From Comamonadaceae bacterium (GTDB taxonomy: Bacteria; Pseudomonadota; Gammaproteobacteria; Burkholderiales; Burkholderiaceae_C): a stretch of DNA of 57,246 bases. The notes under the pieces are model-generated. The model searched no databases. It was not told the DNA's origin and worked only from the letters and a program-made list of their open reading frames with translations. The stretch lies in assembly GCA_947476465.1 (NCBI GenBank), contig CANJQN010000026.1, positions 1 to 57,246 on the forward strand, written 5' to 3'. Positions 26,034 through 34,207 of this stretch are shown one piece after another; position 1 is the first letter of the stretch, and every line of letters begins with the position of its first letter. Both the position numbers and the translations under genes were made by a program.

Positions 26034-26840
26034 TTGGAAATCGCACTGAGTTTCAAGGATCGGCACGTTGTCGTGTTCGGAGGCACCAGCGGCATCAACC
26101 TGGGCATCGCGCAAGCGTTCGCGCGGCAAGACGCGGCGGTCACGGTGGTGAGCCGCAAGGAGGCGAACGTCGCCGCCGCCGTGGCACTGCTGCGCGAGAG
26201 TTCCACGCGCATCCACGGCGCGATGGCTGATGTGCGCGACTTCGAAGCCGTCGGTCAGGCCATCGTTTCGGCCTGCGCGCAATTCGGTCCCATTGACGTG
26301 CTGGTGTCCGGCGCCGCCGGCAACTTCCTGCAAGCGGCAAGCCGCATGTCGCCCAACGGATTCAAGACCGTGATCGACATCGACCTGGTCGGCACGTTCA
26401 ACGTGATGCGCCAGGCCTACGGGCAGCTGCGCAGGCCCGGGGCCAGCGTCATCAACATCACGGCGCCGCAAGCGGTTGTCGCGATGCGCTATCAGGCCCA
26501 TGCGTCCGCCGCCAAGGCCGGCATCGACCAGCTCACCCGCGCCCTCGCGCTCGAGTGGGGCGAGGAGGGCATCCGGATCAACGCGATTTCTCCGGGGCCC
26601 ATTGAGGGTACCGAGGGCTTCAGGCGTCTTCTTGCCGCAACCCCAGCGCAGGAAACCAGCGCGCGCGAGCATGTGCCGTTGAAACGCTTCGGCACCATCG
26701 AGGACATCGCCAATCTCGCGCTCTTTCTCGCGTCCGAGCACGCGGGCTATATCTCGGGCGCGGTGATCCCCTGCGATGGTGGCGGCGCGACCGAAAGCGT
26801 CAAGCCGGCCCTCGAGGCGGCTGGAAGGCTTCTTGCATGA
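26034..26840 (+). CDS. SDR related to 2,4-dienoyl-CoA reductase
   Basis: A 268-residue short-chain reductase. GTSGINLGIA binds NADPH and SGAAGNFL is typical of the DECR group. The usual Tyr of YxxxK is replaced (QAHASAAKAG), and PGPIEGTEGFRRL follows, as in peroxisomal 2,4-dienoyl-CoA reductases. Such enzymes handle acyl-CoAs with double bonds at even positions. The start is a TTG with AAAGGA six bases before it. Its stop overlaps the enoyl-CoA hydratase start by four bases. Confidence 0.85.
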   Translation: MEIALSFKDRHVVVFGGTSGINLGIAQAFARQDAAVTVVSRKEANVAAAVALLRESSTRIHGAMADVRDFEAVGQAIVSACAQFGPIDVLVSGAAGNFLQAASRMSPNGFKTVIDIDLVGTFNVMRQAYGQLRRPGASVINITAPQAVVAMRYQAHASAAKAGIDQLTRALALEWGEEGIRINAISPGPIEGTEGFRRLLAATPAQETSAREHVPLKRFGTIEDIANLALFLASEHAGYISGAVIPCDGGGATESVKPALEAAGRLLA

Positions 26841-27703
26841 GCGCACTCATCCGGGCAGAACTTGTCGATCGGGTGCTGACGCTCACCCTGAACCGGCCGA
26901 ACGAGCTCAATCGCTGCAGCTTTGCGATGCTCGACGAGTTCGGCCAGGCGCTGGCCGACGCGAACCGCGACGATGAAGTGCGCGCGGTGATCGTGACGGG
27001 CGCCGGCCGTGCGTTTTGCGCCGGCACCGACTTGTCCGGCGGCGAGGGCTCCTACGATGGGAGTGCCTCGGTCGGAGAAGTCGTCAAGGGTGTGCCGCGC
27101 GATGCGGGCGGGCGGCTGAGCCTTCAGATGTTCGACTACGACAAGCCGCTGATTGCGGCGATCAATGGCCCGGCGGTGGGCTACGGCGTCACGATGACGC
27201 TGCCCATGGACATCCGCATCGCTTCGACAACGGCGCGTTTCGGATTTGTCTTCACGCGCCGGGGCCTGGTGCCAGAGGCCTGTTCGACCTGGTTCCTGCC
27301 GCGCATCGTGGGCATTTCGCGCGCGCTCGAGTGGTTCGAGTCGGGCCGTGTCTTCAATGCGGACGAGGCGCTCGCAGCCAACTTGGTCAGCGAGGTGGTC
27401 GAGCCGTCCGACCTGCTGGCTCGCGCCCATGCGATCGCCCATACGCTGATCGATCAGAGTTCTTCGGTTTCCATCATGGCCGCGCGCAGGATGACGTTGC
27501 AGATGCTGGGCGCCGCCCATCCGATGCGAGCGCACGAACTGGAGTCGCGCGCCATCGCCCAGCTGCGCGAGCTGCCCGATTTCAAGGAAGGCCTGGCTTC
27601 CTTCCTCGACAAGCGCAATGCCGTCTTTCCGATGAAGGCGAACGCCGACCGTCCCGCTGGTTTCCCATGGTGGCGAGAGCAGGAGTTCGACCCCGATGCC
27701 TGA
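26837..27703 (+). CDS. Enoyl-CoA hydratase/isomerase family protein
   Basis: A 288-residue crotonase-fold enzyme. The oxyanion hole regions are GAGRAFCAGTDL and NGPAVGYGVTM, and a catalytic Glu is present in RRGLVPEACST. The DRVLTLTLNRPNELN opening is standard. It should hydrate or isomerise an enoyl-CoA in the pathway. It overlaps both neighbours (ATGA with the DECR-like gene, eight bases with the racemase), so the three are translated as a block. Confidence 0.9.
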   Translation: MSALIRAELVDRVLTLTLNRPNELNRCSFAMLDEFGQALADANRDDEVRAVIVTGAGRAFCAGTDLSGGEGSYDGSASVGEVVKGVPRDAGGRLSLQMFDYDKPLIAAINGPAVGYGVTMTLPMDIRIASTTARFGFVFTRRGLVPEACSTWFLPRIVGISRALEWFESGRVFNADEALAANLVSEVVEPSDLLARAHAIAHTLIDQSSSVSIMAARRMTLQMLGAAHPMRAHELESRAIAQLRELPDFKEGLASFLDKRNAVFPMKANADRPAGFPWWREQEFDPDA

Positions 27704-28859
27704 TGCGACGACCCAGCGCAAAGGTCCGCTGGCCGGCATCCGTGTCCTGGAACTTGGCGGTATCGGCCCCGTCCCGTTTTGTTCGATGATGCTGTCCGAC
27801 ATGGGTGCTGACGTGTTGCGGCTCGCACGCATCGAGCCCTCGGACAGCGGCGTGGCGATGGATGCGAAGTTCAATCTGCTGCATCGCGGCCGCGCGACGG
27901 TGGCCATCGACTTGAAGAAGCCAGGCGCCGACGCGGCAGTTCTGGCGCTTGTGACAAGCGCAGACGCGTTGCTCGAAGGATTTCGGCCCGGCGTCGCAGA
28001 GCGGTTGCGATTGGGGCCAGCCGAATGCCTGGCCGCGAACCCCCGCCTGGTCTACGGGCGCCTGACCGGCTGGGGCCAGGACGGCCCGTTGGCCCAGGAA
28101 CCCGGACACGACATCAACTACATCGCGATCAGCGGCGCCTTGCATTCGATCGGCGCGCGTGGCGGCGGCCCCGTGCCTCCATTGAACTTGCTCGGCGATT
28201 TCGGTGGGGGTGCGATGTACCTGGCCTTCGGCGTTGCCTGCGCACTGCTCGAGAGCAAGGTGTCGGGACAAGGCCAGGTGGTCGACACGGCCATGATCGA
28301 CGGCGCCGCCTCTCTGATGACGGCGATGTACGGCATGCATGCCGCCGGCGTCTGGACTAACGAGCGCGGGACCAACCGGCTGGACACGGGTGCGCCTTGG
28401 TACAACGTGTACGAAACCAGTGATGGCCGCCACGTGAGCATCGGCGCGAACGAGCCGCGTTTCTACCGCAACCTGCTGGACAGCCTGGGAATGGATGGCC
28501 AAGACCTTCCGCACCAGCAGGACCGCCAAAGCTGGCCTGCGATGCAGGCGCGCTTTGCCGCGATCTTCAAGACGCGCACGCGCGACGACTGGGTGCGGCT
28601 GCTGCAGGACCAGGAAGTCTGCTTTGCGCCGGTGCTGTCGATGGACGAAGCACCCCTGCATCCGCAGAACCTTGCCCGCGGCAACTTTGTAGACGTCGAC
28701 GGTATCGTGCAGCCGGCCCCAGCGCCGCGCTTTAGCCGAACGCCTGCGCGAATCACGCCTGTGAGTGGGCTTGACCAGGATGAAGACAGCACGCTTCGGA
28801 CATGGGGCGTCGACGTACGGGACATCGCGGCCTGGCGCGAGCTCGGCATCATTCAATAG
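27696..28859 (+). CDS. Alpha-methylacyl-CoA racemase (AMACR-like, CaiB/BaiF fold)
   Basis: A 387-residue CaiB-fold protein with AMACR rather than CoA-transferase residues: His138 in EPGHDINYIAISG and Asp168 in NLLGDFGGGAM, the proton-exchange pair of the racemases, followed by DTGAPWYNVYE. These enzymes interconvert (2R)- and (2S)-methylacyl-CoAs so that branched chains can enter beta-oxidation. Its presence with a DECR-like SDR suggests a methyl-branched or terpenoid-like substrate. The downstream SDR begins nine bases after its stop. Confidence 0.85.
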   Translation: MPDATTQRKGPLAGIRVLELGGIGPVPFCSMMLSDMGADVLRLARIEPSDSGVAMDAKFNLLHRGRATVAIDLKKPGADAAVLALVTSADALLEGFRPGVAERLRLGPAECLAANPRLVYGRLTGWGQDGPLAQEPGHDINYIAISGALHSIGARGGGPVPPLNLLGDFGGGAMYLAFGVACALLESKVSGQGQVVDTAMIDGAASLMTAMYGMHAAGVWTNERGTNRLDTGAPWYNVYETSDGRHVSIGANEPRFYRNLLDSLGMDGQDLPHQQDRQSWPAMQARFAAIFKTRTRDDWVRLLQDQEVCFAPVLSMDEAPLHPQNLARGNFVDVDGIVQPAPAPRFSRTPARITPVSGLDQDEDSTLRTWGVDVRDIAAWRELGIIQ

Positions 28860-28868
28860 GACGCAAGC

Positions 28869-29651
28869 ATGAACAATGGCATCGGATTGCAGGGCCGGCG
28901 CGTCCTGGTCACCGGGGGCGCGCACGGCATCGGGCTGGCCATCACCGAAGCTTTCGTCGCCGCAGGCGCGGCGGTGCATGTCTGTGATATCGACACAGAC
29001 TGGTTGACCGCGCTGAAGGTAAAACTGCCGGCGGTGCACCAGAGCGTCGCGGACGTGTCCGACGAAAAGCAGGTCGATGCCCTGTTCGCGGAACTGGCAA
29101 GCCGCTGGGGAACGCTCGACGCGTTGGTCAACAACGCCGGGATCTCAGGGCCGACCTGTGCGATCGAAGACACCATGCTGGTTGACTGGCACAAGACGCT
29201 GGCGGTCAACCTGACGGGGCATTTTCTGTGCACGCGCCGCGCCGTGCCGATGTTGAAGGCAGCCGGTGGCGGCTCGATCGTCAACATGTCTTCGGCTGCT
29301 GGACGGATGGGATTTCCGTTGCGCTCGGCCTATTCCGCCTCCAAGTTCGGCATCGCCGGATTGACGGCGACCTGGGCGATCGAGCTGGGGCCCGCTGGCA
29401 TACGCGTCAATTCGATCCTGCCAGGCATGGTGGCCGGTGAACGACAGGAACGCATGATGGCCATCAAGGCGCGATCCTATGGGATTGCGCAGGAAGAACT
29501 GCGCCAGCGCATGCTCAGCAAGGTATCGATGCGCCGCATGGTGAGCGCGCAGGACATCGCCAATCAGGTGCTCTTCATCTGCTCCGACGCCGGCGCGGCC
29601 ATCAGCGGCCAGAGCCTGTCGGTCTGCGGCAACCTCGAGCACCTGAGTTGA
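28869..29651 (+). CDS. SDR-family oxidoreductase
   Basis: A 260-residue short-chain dehydrogenase with cofactor motif VTGGAHGIGLA, LVNNAGISG, NMSSAAG and the catalytic AYSASK. The Asp after the second strand (HVCDIDTD) suggests NAD rather than NADP. It is the last gene of the divergent operon and converges on the DctM gene of module 2, leaving 18 bases between them. It probably oxidises a 3-hydroxyacyl-CoA or another alcohol in the pathway. Confidence 0.9.
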   Translation: MNNGIGLQGRRVLVTGGAHGIGLAITEAFVAAGAAVHVCDIDTDWLTALKVKLPAVHQSVADVSDEKQVDALFAELASRWGTLDALVNNAGISGPTCAIEDTMLVDWHKTLAVNLTGHFLCTRRAVPMLKAAGGGSIVNMSSAAGRMGFPLRSAYSASKFGIAGLTATWAIELGPAGIRVNSILPGMVAGERQERMMAIKARSYGIAQEELRQRMLSKVSMRRMVSAQDIANQVLFICSDAGAAISGQSLSVCGNLEHLS

Positions 29652-29669
29652 AAATCCGCCCGGCTGCCT

Positions 29670-30953
29670 TCAGCGGTAGACCAGGTTCGGCAGCCAGAGC
29701 GCGAAGGCCGGCACGTAGGTGACGATCATCAGCACGGTCAGCATCACCAGCACCATCGGCCAGATTGCGCGCGCCAGCGCGCCGAGCGACAGGCCGGAAA
29801 TGGCCATGCCGACGAACAGGCAATAGCCGATCGGCGGCGCGGCCATCCCGATCGAAACGTTGGTGAGAATGATCGCGCCGAAGTGGATCGGGTCGACGCC
29901 GAACTTCGTCGCCAGTGCGATCAGCATTGGCCCCAGGATGACCATCACCGCAAGCTCGTCCATCACCGCGCAGATCAGCGTCAGAAACACGTTCAGCGCC
30001 AGCAGCATGACCCAGCGCTCGGAAATGCCCGATGAAATCCAGGTCGCCGCCTTCATCGCGAACTGCTCCTGCGCCACCAGCCAGCCGAAGCCGACGGATC
30101 CGATGATGATGAACATCACCATGGCGGTGGTGCGCATGGCACGCACGATGGTGCCTGGAATGTCCTGGAAGCGAAGCCTCTTTTCGACGAAGATGCCGAC
30201 CAGGATGCCGTAGACGCAGGAGACGATCGCCGCTTCGGTCGGCGTGAATGCGCCGCCATAGATGCCGCCCAGCACGATCAGCGGCATCGCAAGCGCCCAG
30301 ACGCCCGCGCGGAAAGCGGCGCGCACCTCGGGCCACGTCGCGCGCGGCTCAAGGCCGACGCCATGGCGCTTGGCGTGGAACCAGGTCAGGATGTGCAGAC
30401 CCGCCGCAAGCAGCAACCCAGGCCCCACGCCGGCCATGAAGATGCGCGAGATGGATTGCTCCGCGATCACGCCCCACAACACGCCGGCGATGGACGGCGG
30501 GATCAGCGGACCGAGCACACCGGCGCTCACCGCGAGCGCGGTAGCGAAGCCTTTGCTATAACCCCGGGCCGTCATGGCGGGGATCATGATCACGCCGATC
30601 GCGGCCGTGGTCGCGGCCGCGGAGCCGGAGATGGCGGCGAAGGTGCACGCGGAGACGATCGTCACATGGCCCATGCCGCCACGCAGGTGCCGCACGAGAA
30701 CGTCCGCGACCTTGATCAGACGCTGGGACAGTCCGCCGGCCGACATGATCTCGCCGGCCAGCATGAAGAAGGGAATCGCCAACAGGCTGAACGACTGCGT
30801 TCCGCCCATGACGGTCTGCGCGAGCAGTACCGGTGCGATGTCGGCAACGACCAGTGCTGTTGCCGTGACTGTCATCACCGCGATGCCGAACGGCACCCCG
30901 AGGATCAACAACAACGCCAGGCCAACGGACAGGATCCAGGCGGTCTCAGACAA
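29670..30953 (-). CDS. TRAP transporter large permease (DctM type), module 2
   Basis: A 427-residue membrane protein with DctM motifs LLAIPFFMLAGEIMSAGG, SGSAAATTAAIGVIMIPAM, GPLIPPSIAGVLWG and GMAAPPIGYCLF. It overlaps the small-permease gene by eight bases. It is the last gene of selenoprotein module 2. It differs clearly from the module 1 permease, so the two TRAP systems probably carry different ligands or forms of one. Confidence 0.93.
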   Translation of the reverse strand: MSETAWILSVGLALLLILGVPFGIAVMTVTATALVVADIAPVLLAQTVMGGTQSFSLLAIPFFMLAGEIMSAGGLSQRLIKVADVLVRHLRGGMGHVTIVSACTFAAISGSAAATTAAIGVIMIPAMTARGYSKGFATALAVSAGVLGPLIPPSIAGVLWGVIAEQSISRIFMAGVGPGLLLAAGLHILTWFHAKRHGVGLEPRATWPEVRAAFRAGVWALAMPLIVLGGIYGGAFTPTEAAIVSCVYGILVGIFVEKRLRFQDIPGTIVRAMRTTAMVMFIIIGSVGFGWLVAQEQFAMKAATWISSGISERWVMLLALNVFLTLICAVMDELAVMVILGPMLIALATKFGVDPIHFGAIILTNVSIGMAAPPIGYCLFVGMAISGLSLGALARAIWPMVLVMLTVLMIVTYVPAFALWLPNLVYR

Positions 30954-31446
30954 TCTCGTCCCCTGCCGATTCGTCAGGTGGGATGCGGCGTTCCAGCAGG
31001 GACTCCAGGGCGAACAGCGCGATCAGGACGCCGCAGACCGGGACCGATGCGTGCAGCAGTTCGACGGGATAGCCCATCGATGCCGATGTGGCACCGCGCG
31101 TGCCGTCGAAATAACTCCAACCCGACCAGGCAAGAAAGCAGCCGATCACGAAGCTGAGCAGGTGGATCGCCTGCTCAAACCACAGTCGGGCGCCAGGCGG
31201 CAAGCGCTGGATCACGATCGACATGCGCACGTGGAAGCCCTCCCGGATGCCCACGGCCGCCATCAGCATGGCGCTCCAGGCGAACAGGCCCACGGCAAGC
31301 TCCTCGCTCCAGCTCAGGGGAAGGGTGAAGACATAGCGCATCAGCACCTGGAAGGCCAGCACAACCAGCATGACCGACACCATGGCGACGACGATCCATC
31401 GGATCGCGCCCGCGATGACATCGTTGACGCGATGCAATGCCTTCAT
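30946..31446 (-). CDS. TRAP transporter small permease (DctQ type), module 2
   Basis: A 166-residue four-helix protein. The family signature FQVLMRYVFTLPLSWSEELA is followed by LFAWSAMLMAAVGIREG. It works with the DctM at 29670 and DctP at 31462. The gene sits 15 bases after dctP and overlaps dctM. Confidence 0.9.
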   Translation of the reverse strand: MKALHRVNDVIAGAIRWIVVAMVSVMLVVLAFQVLMRYVFTLPLSWSEELAVGLFAWSAMLMAAVGIREGFHVRMSIVIQRLPPGARLWFEQAIHLLSFVIGCFLAWSGWSYFDGTRGATSASMGYPVELLHASVPVCGVLIALFALESLLERRIPPDESAGDEIV

Positions 31447-31461
31447 CGCGTCCAGACTTGG

Positions 31462-32460
31462 CTACTTTACGGCCGCCAACGCGCCGTCCAACACGTCGGC
31501 GCCGATCTGGGAGCGGTACTTGTCATAGATCGGCTTCATGAGCGGGCGGAACGACGCGATGTCCTTGACCATGTTGACCTTGACGCCGCGCTTTTCCAAG
31601 ATGGCGGCGGCGTCTGTGACGTTCGCGCCCGTGGCCTGACGCTGCGGTCCGACGACCGACTTGCCCGCTTCGCGCACCATCGCCTGGACGTCCGGCGGGA
31701 GCTTGTTGAAGGCCTTTTGCGACATCAGCAATGCCACCATTCCATAGGTGTGGTTGGTGACTGAGACGTACTTGATCATCTCGTCCAACTTCATGGCGTG
31801 CACCGACACGAGCGGCATCTCCAGGCCGTCGATCGTGCCTTGCTGGACTGCCGGCATGACCTCACCCCATGCCATCGGGACCGCCGCGCCGCCCAGTGCG
31901 TTGAACATGTCGATGTAGACAGGGCTCTGCATCACACGGTACTTCACGCCTTTGACGTCAGCGGGCTGGTTGACGGGCCGGCTGTTGTTGATCATCACGC
32001 GAAAGCCCATTTCCATGAAGCCCAGCGAGACGATGCCCTTTGGCTCGAGCTTTTTCGCCAGCAGTTGGCCGACCTTTCCGTCAAGCACCTTGTGGGCCTG
32101 CGCCTCCGTCGCATACAGGAAGGGAAGATCGTTGACCATGAAAGCGGGCTCGATCTGCGCGATGGTCGTGTTGGCGATCAAGGCCGCCTCCACGGTGCCG
32201 AAACGCAAACCTTCCAGCATCGGCTTTTCATCACCGAGCTGGCCGTTGGGAAACAACTGCACTTCGACGCGGCCGCGCGACTGGCGCTCCAGCGTCTGCT
32301 TGAACAGCAGGGCCGCGATGGCCGCTGGCTGCTGGGGATTGTCGGAGCCGGTAAAGCCCAACTTGATCGTGTGCTTGCTCTGCGCGGACGCCGTGCCGGC
32401 GGCGCCAAATGCCAGCGCTGCGATGACTGCGGCGAACACGCCGAATTTTCGAATGCTCAT
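31462..32460 (-). CDS. TRAP transporter substrate-binding protein (DctP type), module 2
   Basis: A 332-residue periplasmic binding protein with signal peptide ending FGAAGTASA-QSKH. Motifs include LPFLYATEAQAHKVLDG and the conserved Arg/Gln region VKGVKYRVMQSPVYIDMF. It follows the partner gene of selenoprotein module 2 by 32 bases and starts the transporter part of that operon. The ligand is probably a carboxylate. Confidence 0.92.
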   Translation of the reverse strand: MSIRKFGVFAAVIAALAFGAAGTASAQSKHTIKLGFTGSDNPQQPAAIAALLFKQTLERQSRGRVEVQLFPNGQLGDEKPMLEGLRFGTVEAALIANTTIAQIEPAFMVNDLPFLYATEAQAHKVLDGKVGQLLAKKLEPKGIVSLGFMEMGFRVMINNSRPVNQPADVKGVKYRVMQSPVYIDMFNALGGAAVPMAWGEVMPAVQQGTIDGLEMPLVSVHAMKLDEMIKYVSVTNHTYGMVALLMSQKAFNKLPPDVQAMVREAGKSVVGPQRQATGANVTDAAAILEKRGVKVNMVKDIASFRPLMKPIYDKYRSQIGADVLDGALAAVK

Positions 32461-32492
32461 TTCACTCTCCTTGAAGTGGAAGGTCTAGACAC

Positions 32493-33536
32493 CTATGCCA
32501 TCCGGACCGGCTTGGTCACCGCCCAATGGCCGAAACCTGCGCAATATGTGATGTGGTAGGCCTCCGGGCCGCCCGCAACCGCGATCAGGATGTCGCGCGG
32601 CGACCGGGTGACCGTGTTGAAGCCGTCGACGACGTGGCGGTACCGGTCGTCCTGGATCTCGCTCACTTCCTGCGGCAGGTCGCCGACAGGAATCCTGGAG
32701 CGGGCGTAGAGCTGGTCCTGGACGTCCTGCTTGGAGAAACCCTGGTCAGCGAGCAGCTTCGCATGGCCGGGGTTGAAGAACACGATGCAGTTGCCGTTGC
32801 CCATCACGGTGTTGATCGCACCGATCGACGTCATGGCGCTGGCGACCGCCTGCAGGATGCTGTCGGCCTCGCGCCAGGCCACGAATGTGTTGTCGGTGCC
32901 GTGCACCCCGACGACGGTGACGGCGCTTTCTTCGCGCCGCAGGCCACGATCGACGTGCATGGGCTTCCACGGACTCTCTTCTTCCAGTTCGCCCAGGCAC
33001 ATCGTGTACTTGCCGGGCATGCCGAGGGTGGATTTGTCGACTTCGCCAGGCACCGCACCGCCCACATTCAACTGGATCAACCGCATCGTCCGGCCGATCG
33101 TGGCGTTCGCACGCCTTCCGGGGCCCAGCGCATCGCGGCCGCAATTGATGTCGAGTTGCTGGCGGATCGGGCCGTTCACGAGGATCAAGGGCGCGACCGG
33201 GTTCGTGGTGGTCTGCACGGCGAGCAGGTTGAACGCCGGATCGCACACCGCCTCGACCGCCGCGATCACGACCGGCATGTACTCCGGGCGGCAACCCGCC
33301 ATGACGGCATTGATGGCGATCTTCTCGACGGTCGCGGGGCCTTGCAGCGGCGCGACCCGGCCCACCACCTCGTTGGCGGGACGGCCGGACGCGGCCACGA
33401 ATTGACGCACACGCGCGTCCGTTGGCGCGATGACCGGCAAGCCGTCCGTCACGCCCATTTCGTAGAGCCGCTCGTAGACGGCCCATGGATCGTCGTCCGG
33501 CAACTCGATGACTTTGGACTGCAGCGCCGTGTTCAC
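32493..33536 (-). CDS. UGSC-associated partner protein 2, uncharacterised
   Basis: A 347-residue paralogue of the partner at 23955. Shared blocks include GVTDGLPVIAPT, EKIAINAVMAGCRPEY, VDKSTLGMPGKYTMC and ESPWKPMHVDRG. It begins with a GTG that overlaps the UGSC2 stop by four bases, so the two proteins are probably made in fixed ratio. The gene order is UGSC then partner, the reverse of module 1. It has no signal peptide and no recognisable enzyme motif. The conserved Cys in AGCRPEY is a candidate to contact the selenocysteine. Confidence 0.82.
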   Translation of the reverse strand: MNTALQSKVIELPDDDPWAVYERLYEMGVTDGLPVIAPTDARVRQFVAASGRPANEVVGRVAPLQGPATVEKIAINAVMAGCRPEYMPVVIAAVEAVCDPAFNLLAVQTTTNPVAPLILVNGPIRQQLDINCGRDALGPGRRANATIGRTMRLIQLNVGGAVPGEVDKSTLGMPGKYTMCLGELEEESPWKPMHVDRGLRREESAVTVVGVHGTDNTFVAWREADSILQAVASAMTSIGAINTVMGNGNCIVFFNPGHAKLLADQGFSKQDVQDQLYARSRIPVGDLPQEVSEIQDDRYRHVVDGFNTVTRSPRDILIAVAGGPEAYHITYCAGFGHWAVTKPVRMA

Positions 33537-34108
33537 GCGACTTCCGCTTGGGCGGCAACCGCCGGTGGCTTCGCGCGCACGCCCGGTGCGATGAGGTCCA
33601 CGAATTCGTCGAGCATCGCGTCGACGATCACGGCGAGTTCGGCGTCGTCGTAAAACTCAGGATTGCCACGGATGTTCATCGACGGCTGCTCGGGCAGGCC
33701 TTTGCCGATCTTGACCGCCTTGGCGAGCGCGGTGAATCGTTCCGTGACAAGCAGCACGTTGGGAACCTTGCGATGAGTGAGTTCGATACTGTCATGGACA
33801 CTCCACGACGTACACGACCCTCAGTTGGCCAAGCCGACGATCGCGAAGTCCGCGCGATCGACGACCGCGTTGAAGACCTCGGGGGCGCCGGGAGATGCGA
33901 TCGGAACCGTGAACGCCAGCACCTCACCGATGCCGTAGCGGGTCTTGAGGCCTTCGACGAGCCTGGCGCAGATGCGGTCCATGCTGGTCCACCCGTTGCT
34001 GACTATCGCCACGGTTTTTCCGGCCAGCCGGTTCAGTTTGGGCAGATGGGTCTGGCTGGAATGCGACACGTCGGCGCGCGGGTCTCGGATGCAAATCGGT
34101 TGGGGCAT
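33533..34108 (-). CDS. UGSC-family selenoprotein 2 (in-frame TGA read as Sec96)
   Basis: A 191-residue selenoprotein, second copy. From the ATG at 34108 (AGGAGG five bases upstream) the frame reaches a TGA at 33821-33823 and runs on to 33533. Across it the protein reads FAIVGLAN-U-GSCTSWSVHDS. The part before U has KTVAIVSNGWTS and the part after has NVLLVTERFTALAKAV, matching the alpha/beta layout of copy 1 although the two are otherwise quite diverged. A SECIS-like hairpin follows at the same spacing as in copy 1. It is the first gene of module 2, directly behind an operator-containing promoter. The biochemical role is unknown. Confidence 0.88.
33791..33809 (-). promoter_or_regulatory. SECIS element of UGSC selenoprotein 2
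   Basis: Positions 12-18 after the TGA (GTCGTGG) pair with 24-30 (CCATGAC), with one G-U, around the loop AGUGU at 19-23. Loop sequence and position are identical to copy 1, while pairs 18/24 (C-G to G-C) and 16/26 (G-U to U-A) change together. This is covariation in favour of a real RNA structure. Confidence 0.82.
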
Positions 34109-34130
34109 GGGAACCTCCTGTGTGGAAATG

Positions 34131-34159
34131 AAGGTACTGTCCGGTAAGTAATCTGTCAA
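34131..34159 (-). promoter_or_regulatory. Promoter with 16-bp operator, selenoprotein module 2
   Basis: Minus strand: -35 TTGACA (34154-34159), 17-base spacer, -10 TACCTT (34131-34136). The dyad TACTTACCGGACAGTA (34135-34150) has the same placement as in the other three sites. Transcription should start near 34124, giving a leader of about 16 bases that contains the AGGAGG of UGSC2. Confidence 0.75.
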
Positions 34160-34207
34160 TCCATTGTGCTTGGTGTTTACCCGCGCGGGCCGCCGAGGCC
34201 GCGTCGA

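Noticed and set aside
25083..26846. A 587-codon open frame on the minus strand
   Set aside because: It is antisense to two clear SDR genes and has shadow-frame composition.
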